22,127 nt of DNA. Origin: an uncultured Eubacteriales bacterium (GTDB lineage Bacteria; Bacillota; Clostridia; Oscillospirales; CAG-272). The notes below the pieces were generated by a model. It was given only the letters and a program-made list of their open reading frames with translations, did not search any database and was not told the origin of the DNA. The position numbers and the translations under genes were made by a program. The stretch is taken from the NCBI GenBank assembly GCA_934462825.1, contig CAKSIP010000030.1:1-22127 (forward strand). The letters are read 5' to 3'. Of this stretch, positions 17,841 through 22,127 are shown one piece after another; position 1 is the first letter of the stretch, and every line of letters starts with the position of its first letter.

Positions 17841-20432
17841 ATGAATATGAAAAAACGTATTGTCTCCGCATTTCTTTCTTTCGCAATGCTGGGAAGCGTT
17901 CTTTTGGGAGCCGTTGGATGTAACGGAAATAAGCCCGGCCCGGGAGAAGAATCGGGAACGAAAAAGTACGATACCGAAAAACGTCCGTTTTCCATGAGCA
18001 TACAAGCCCCCGACGGAGTTTTCAACCCGTTTTTTTCGACCTCTGCCTATGATTCTTCCATTATAAGTCATACACAGATAGGAATGCTCAGCACCGATTC
18101 CTTGGGCAAGATCGTTTGTGGTGAAAACGAGCCGACGGTGGCGCTTGACTACTCAATCAATGAAATTGAGCAAAATGGTAAAAAATATACCGTTTATGAG
18201 TTCTTTATCAAGAACGGCATTAAGTTCTCGGACGGACAGCCGTTGACCATTAAAGATGTTCTTTTTAATCTCTACGTTTATTTGGATCCGGCCTACACCG
18301 GTTCGGCAACCATCTATTCGACCGACATCGTAGGACTGCAAAATTATCGTCAGCAGAAGACCGGCGATATATCCGACAGCTCATCGTCCGCATTTGAGGA
18401 CAGCTTTACGGATGAAGCAAGAATCCGTATTCAGAATCTTATCGACTTCCTGAAAGTCAAGGGCAAGGGCGTAAAGGCCGAGGACAAGCCGGCACTTCCC
18501 GCAGGCTTTGACGAAGAAGGGGCAAAGAAAGACTACAAAACCATTGCCGATACATTCCGCAAAGAGCTTGAAACAGACTACAACAATATCGACCGCGAAT
18601 CTTATAAAGATTGGAACTTTACCGAGGTTTGGCAGATTTTCCTTTACAATGACGGTGGACGTCAAAGCGAGCTTCTTAAGGTTGATGCAGCCGGCAAGTT
18701 TATAAAGGATGCAAACGGAAATTATCAGCTTGATCCCGAAAAGGCGCAGAGCATTCTTGAGGACGAGTTGGAGCCTTATATCGCGGAGCATTCCGAAATG
18801 AGCCGCGAGGAAGCCATTAAGGCATATTGCATCGAATCGGTTTACAATTCTTATTTTCCGAATACTGTTCTGACAGATACCTATGCTTCGCAGTTTGAGT
18901 TGGTTCTTCGCTCTTGGGGCACGGCCGGAACGATTCTGGATCTCTTTACCGCAGAGGCAAAGAGTAACTACTTTTCCAGCGGGAAAAGACTTGTTCCGAA
19001 TATCAGCGGTATTACCACTCGTTCGGACGTTAAGGAATTTAACGGTAAGACTTACGATGAAGGACACGACGTTCTTTCCATTAAGATCAACGACGTTGAC
19101 CCGAAAGCGATTTATAACTTTTCTTTCACAGTTTCTCCCATGCACTATTATTCCACCGAAAATTGGCGCGGCAAGAACTATATCGAAGCGTTTAACGGTG
19201 AGAATGAATTTGGCCTTGAATTTGGTAACATCTCCTTCATGAACGAGGTTATCAATGCCCCGGAAAAGGTCGGTCTGCCTCTTGGCGCAGGGCCGTACAT
19301 GGCGTCGAATGCGTCCGGCTCCGGACAGGTTACCGGAGATAACTTCTTTAACAACAACTTTGTTTATTACGAAAGAAACCCTTACTTCTATACACTCGGT
19401 TCGGGTATCAGCAACGCAAAGATTAAGTATATGCGTTATAAAGTTGTTACCTCCGACCAGATTATCAACGCACTTACAAACGGTGACATCGATTTTGGAG
19501 ATCCGAACGCAACGCAGGAGAATATTGATGAAGCCAAAGCTGCAGGACTTGGCCATGTTGAAATTAAAACTTCCGGTTACGGTTATGTTGGTATCAACCC
19601 GCGGTTCATTCCGAGCAAATCCGTTCGTGTTGCCATTATGAAGGCGATGAATACCGCAATTATCAGTGAAAACTACTACAAGGGCGGTCTTTGTGAGCTG
19701 ATTTACCGTCCTATGTCTACAACATCGTGGGCTTATCCGTCTGATGCAACGTCTCCTTACTATGCGTTTGACCAGACCGGATATGAAATTAAACAGCTTC
19801 TTGAAGATGACGGATACGAATTGGTGGATGGCGTTTACCAGAAGAATATTGATGGCTTCGGCCTTGACCGTTTGAGCGGACAGAATTATCGCCTCACGAT
19901 CGCCGGAGGCTCAACGGATCACCCGGCCTATGCTATGTTCCTGAAGGCGGCCGACATTCTCACGAAAGTGGGTATTGAGGTTAAGGTTGTAACATCGCAG
20001 ACGGCATTGTCCGATCTGTCAGCCGGTAAGCTTCCTATATGGGCTGCCGCATGGTCTTCAACCATTGATCCGGATATGTATCAGGTTTACCACATGGACT
20101 CGCTGGCAAGCTCAACGAGCAACTGGGGCTACAAGCAAATTAAAGCAGGTAAAAACACAGAAGCATACTCGGATGAGTACAACCTCATTGTGGAACTCAG
20201 TGCATTGATTGATGCAGGACGTTCGACAACTGATCAAGATGAACGTAAGGAAATATACAAACAGGCTCTCGATTTGATTATGGAACTCGCTGTAGAAATG
20301 CCGACCTACCAAAGAAAAGATATGGCGGCCTACAACAAAACGGTTCTTGACGAATCGACCATGACTCCCGAAAAAGACCGCTCGCCTTACAACGGACTGA
20401 TTTCTCGCATTTGGGAGCTTTCCTACAACTAA
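17841..20432 (+). CDS. Enlarged oligopeptide-type ABC transporter substrate-binding lipoprotein (SBP family 5)
   Basis: The start at ATG 17841 lies 9 bases after AAAAGGAG (17824-17831). The signal ends in AVGC, giving lipidated Cys27. Family-5 features are clear: FFIKNGIKFSDGQPLTIKDV, the lobe with GAGPYMASN and FVYYERNPYF, ALTNGDIDFG, VGINPRF and the C-terminal DPDMYQVYHMDSLASSTSNWGY. At 863 residues it exceeds the usual 500-600. The extra sequence is mainly at about residues 175-420, between the first lobe and YNFSFTVSPMHYY. It is charged, largely helical, and begins with a Ser/acid-rich stretch. The protein would capture peptides outside the membrane and deliver them to the permease encoded next. 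Substrate choice cannot be read from sequence; peptides are favoured by family and by the upstream protease. Nickel, sugars or other solutes remain possible in this family. Confidence 0.9.
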   Translation: MNMKKRIVSAFLSFAMLGSVLLGAVGCNGNKPGPGEESGTKKYDTEKRPFSMSIQAPDGVFNPFFSTSAYDSSIISHTQIGMLSTDSLGKIVCGENEPTVALDYSINEIEQNGKKYTVYEFFIKNGIKFSDGQPLTIKDVLFNLYVYLDPAYTGSATIYSTDIVGLQNYRQQKTGDISDSSSSAFEDSFTDEARIRIQNLIDFLKVKGKGVKAEDKPALPAGFDEEGAKKDYKTIADTFRKELETDYNNIDRESYKDWNFTEVWQIFLYNDGGRQSELLKVDAAGKFIKDANGNYQLDPEKAQSILEDELEPYIAEHSEMSREEAIKAYCIESVYNSYFPNTVLTDTYASQFELVLRSWGTAGTILDLFTAEAKSNYFSSGKRLVPNISGITTRSDVKEFNGKTYDEGHDVLSIKINDVDPKAIYNFSFTVSPMHYYSTENWRGKNYIEAFNGENEFGLEFGNISFMNEVINAPEKVGLPLGAGPYMASNASGSGQVTGDNFFNNNFVYYERNPYFYTLGSGISNAKIKYMRYKVVTSDQIINALTNGDIDFGDPNATQENIDEAKAAGLGHVEIKTSGYGYVGINPRFIPSKSVRVAIMKAMNTAIISENYYKGGLCELIYRPMSTTSWAYPSDATSPYYAFDQTGYEIKQLLEDDGYELVDGVYQKNIDGFGLDRLSGQNYRLTIAGGSTDHPAYAMFLKAADILTKVGIEVKVVTSQTALSDLSAGKLPIWAAAWSSTIDPDMYQVYHMDSLASSTSNWGYKQIKAGKNTEAYSDEYNLIVELSALIDAGRSTTDQDERKEIYKQALDLIMELAVEMPTYQRKDMAAYNKTVLDESTMTPEKDRSPYNGLISRIWELSYN
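18361..19110 (+). other. Insertion region of the binding protein
   Basis: About 180-200 residues here have no counterpart in a typical family-5 binding protein, judged from the distance between the flanking conserved motifs. The region is predicted mostly helical with one short beta segment. The boundaries are approximate. Confidence 0.55.
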
Positions 20433-20450
20433 TCCGCGCCACATAAAAAA

Positions 20451-20495
20451 CCGCCCATGGCGGAAGGAATGCAGGCGGTACACCGCCTGCATTCC
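20451..20495 (+). promoter_or_regulatory. Two intercistronic hairpins between binding-protein and permease genes
   Basis: The first is CCGCC (20451-20455) with GGCGG (20459-20463) around CAT. The second is a perfect 14-base inverted repeat, GGAATGCAGGCGGT (20466-20479) with ACCGCCTGCATTCC (20482-20495). No T-tract follows, so full termination is unlikely. Hairpins here in other ABC operons, such as the one after malE, stabilise upstream mRNA and keep binding protein in excess over permease. The same role is inferred. Confidence 0.75.
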
Positions 20496-20518
20496 GGAAC
20501 AGGAGACGAAACAGACTT

Positions 20519-22072
20519 ATGGATATGGTTAAATATATCGTCAAGCGGCTGTTGCTGTCGATACTGATTCTGTTCGGCGTTTCAATCATCATTTACGCAC
20601 TGGCGAGAATGATGCCCACCGACTACGTGGATCAGCAATATTCCTCCGCCGTGTCACAGGGCACGATGAGACAGGAGGATGTAGACCGCATCAAAGACCT
20701 TTATGGACTTTCGATGCCGGACGCATATCTTTCGGTAAAAACCGGAAATGGCAGCAGCTACAGTGGGACGACCTTCACGAAGAATGCAAAGAGCGAAAAA
20801 CGCGACGTTGACCTGGAACTTTATCTTAAAGAACAGGCTCGTGTTGCCGGACAACTGTCTCGTACCGATTTAACGGATGAAGAACGAGCAGATTTTGAAC
20901 GGCAAAAGGCAGAAAACGACGCGGCGCTGGAGGCGTTCTATCTTGATTGGTATATCGGAAAGTACGACAGCGGTTCCAATCGCATCGAGCTTTCAAAGCA
21001 GACAGACGGCGCGACGGGTACAATTCAGTATATCTACCGTATTGGCGTAGTAACAGAAAAAGGCGCTAAGGTTGACGGCGCAGAAAAGGGAGAGGACGGG
21101 AAGGACAATTCTTATATTGCCCTCGATGAAATCTTTACCGAAAAGGAATCCGGTACATGGACGCTGGGAGAGGCCGACGATAACGGCATCCGTCAGATTG
21201 TACTGACTTCCAAAACAGGAGAGGCGGTTGCCTCCTCCGTCGTTTATCGTGTAGCCGGCTTTTTTGACAAAGCAGGGGCTATTTTGAAGGGTTATTTCGG
21301 TTGGCTCTTTAACATGTTAAAAGGCAATTTCGGCATGTCCTTCAAATATAAAAAACCGGTAAAGGACGTAATATTCCAAAACATGGGTATATCCTTTGCC
21401 ATTGCTTTTGTGGCAACTATTTTGCAGTTTGCCATTGCTTTGCCGCTCGGTATCAAGGCGGCAACGCATCAGTACGGTGTTATCGATTACGGTGTCACCG
21501 TTACTTCCATGATCGGTATCAGTTTACCGACCTTCTTTATGGCGGCTCTTGTCATTCGACTTTTTGCGGTTCAGCTCGGTTGGTTTGAGGTGGGTGGTAT
21601 TGCTTCCTCATCCTTGCCAATGGATGCGACATGGCTCCAGCGCTTGGGGGATAACCTTTGGCATATGGTGCTTCCGATGTTCGTTCTCGTCGTGCTTTCT
21701 ATCGGATCTCTCATGAGATACACGCGTACAAATACGCTGGAAGCTTTGAACGCCGACTATGTTCGTACCGCTCGCGCCAAGGGGCTTCCGGAACGAACCG
21801 TTATAAATAAACATGCGTTCCGTAATACAATGATACCGATTGTAACGCTGATGGCAGGGATTTTACCGAGCTTGTTCGGCGGCGCTATGATAACCGAAAC
21901 GGTTTTCAGTATTCCCGGTATCGGAAAGCTTGCGTATGACGCACTGATTGTTGCAGACGTTCCGTTCATTATGGGGTATAACGTCTTTATAGCGGTGCTG
22001 ACCGTCATCGGAACGCTTCTTAGCGACTTGATGTACGCGGTGGTTGATCCGCGAGTAAAACTTGGAAAGTAA
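20519..22072 (+). CDS. Enlarged OppB/DppB-type ABC transporter permease
   Basis: The 517-residue protein has the classic N-terminus (MVKYIVKRLLLSILILFGVS, membrane helix 1) and the start of the usual loop (RQEDVDRIKDLYGLS). A long insert at about residues 64-251 follows. The family pattern then resumes: GYFGWLFNMLKGNFGMSF, five further helices, the EAA-type cytoplasmic loop ADYVRTARAKGLPERTV and FSIPGIGKLAYDA. Without the insert the length is the usual 310-330. The insert lies outside the membrane and holds a charged helical stretch (DLTDEERADFERQKAEN) and a beta-rich part (about 145-240). It would pair with an OppC-type permease and two ATPases, probably downstream, to import peptides. AGGAG at 20501-20505 is 13 bases from the ATG at 20519, longer than normal; a second in-frame ATG at 20525 is even further, so expression may be modest. 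It follows the binding-protein gene after two hairpins. Confidence 0.92.
   Translation: MDMVKYIVKRLLLSILILFGVSIIIYALARMMPTDYVDQQYSSAVSQGTMRQEDVDRIKDLYGLSMPDAYLSVKTGNGSSYSGTTFTKNAKSEKRDVDLELYLKEQARVAGQLSRTDLTDEERADFERQKAENDAALEAFYLDWYIGKYDSGSNRIELSKQTDGATGTIQYIYRIGVVTEKGAKVDGAEKGEDGKDNSYIALDEIFTEKESGTWTLGEADDNGIRQIVLTSKTGEAVASSVVYRVAGFFDKAGAILKGYFGWLFNMLKGNFGMSFKYKKPVKDVIFQNMGISFAIAFVATILQFAIALPLGIKAATHQYGVIDYGVTVTSMIGISLPTFFMAALVIRLFAVQLGWFEVGGIASSSLPMDATWLQRLGDNLWHMVLPMFVLVVLSIGSLMRYTRTNTLEALNADYVRTARAKGLPERTVINKHAFRNTMIPIVTLMAGILPSLFGGAMITETVFSIPGIGKLAYDALIVADVPFIMGYNVFIAVLTVIGTLLSDLMYAVVDPRVKLGK
20708..21270 (+). other. Extracytoplasmic insertion in the permease
   Basis: About 188 residues are inserted between membrane helices 1 and 2, at the place where OppB proteins normally have only a short loop. 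The insert has a coiled-coil-like acidic helix, then beta-rich sequence. Its topology puts it on the same side as the binding lipoprotein. I recognise no domain family. Confidence 0.65.
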
Positions 22073-22078
22073 GGAGGT
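22071..22078 (+). promoter_or_regulatory. Ribosome binding site of the last gene
   Basis: AAGGAGGT overlaps the permease stop codon and lies 6 bases before the ATG at 22085. It is a near-perfect site and shows that the downstream gene is strongly translated and part of the same operon. Confidence 0.85.
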
Positions 22079-22084
22079 CTTTAG

Positions 22085-22127
22085 ATGAAAAACGAAACTC
22101 ATTTGAATCATGCAGAAGAAAGACTTC
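22085..22127 (+). CDS. Start of next operon gene, probably the OppC/DppC-type permease (3' end missing)
   Basis: Only 14 codons are visible (MKNETHLNHAEERL), too few to identify by sequence. The strong ribosome binding site and the 12-base gap after the OppB-type gene make the partner permease the most likely identity, because OppB and OppC genes are normally adjacent in this order. A polar cytoplasmic N-terminus before the first helix is common in OppC proteins. Confidence 0.6.
   Translation, partial: MKNETHLNHAEERL

Noticed and set aside
18381..19556. Long open frame of about 390 codons on the minus strand inside the binding-protein gene
   Set aside because: It lies wholly opposite a gene with clear family motifs. 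Its translation shows no recognisable domain and no good ribosome binding site was noticed. Similar minus-strand frames opposite the protease (9793-10788, 11485-12540, 15478-16482) are rejected for the same reasons.

Overview
The window looks like chromosomal DNA from a Gram-positive gut-type Bacillota, probably an uncultured Clostridia lineage. That assignment is inference. It rests on strong AGGAGG-type ribosome binding sites, lipobox lipoproteins, BspA-type leucine-rich repeats, InlB/Listeria-Bacteroides repeats, bacterial Ig-like domains and mid-range GC content. All eight genes lie on the + strand, and almost every product is exported or membrane-bound. I saw no tRNA, rRNA, CRISPR array, transposase or phage gene.

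Region 1 (1-8793) is the end of one operon. It holds a membrane-anchored protein with two von Willebrand A (VWA) domains, cut by the left edge. Next comes a lipoprotein with a fibronectin III domain, about 27 BspA-type LRR units and an InlB-like C-terminus. The third gene is a large lipoprotein with three Ig-like domains and a long helical region of unknown function. Gaps are 35-49 bases and no promoter is evident between the genes. A long hairpin at 8806-8860 closes the unit.

The 330-base gap 8794-9123 holds that hairpin, a 22-base inverted repeat, a promoter (-10 TATAAT at 9034-9039) and a possible 5' leader stem. Region 2 then begins. It has a 2521-residue subtilisin-family (S8) protease of the lactocepin/C5a-peptidase type, carrying about 28 BspA LRR units and anchored by a C-terminal membrane helix. 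A small InlB-repeat lipoprotein overlaps its stop. An oligopeptide-type ABC binding lipoprotein, an OppB/DppB-type permease and the first codons of the next gene (probably the OppC partner) follow.

The layout suggests that cell-surface proteolysis is coupled to peptide import. The anchored protease, with LRRs perhaps gripping substrate or matrix, would release peptides for the adjacent importer, much as lactocepin works with Opp in lactic acid bacteria. The most unusual point is that both visible importer subunits are enlarged. The binding protein is 863 residues and the permease 517, against about 500-600 and 300-340 for the families. The permease insertion falls in the extracytoplasmic loop between its first two membrane helices, where it could contact the binding protein. 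Two stable hairpins separate these two genes.
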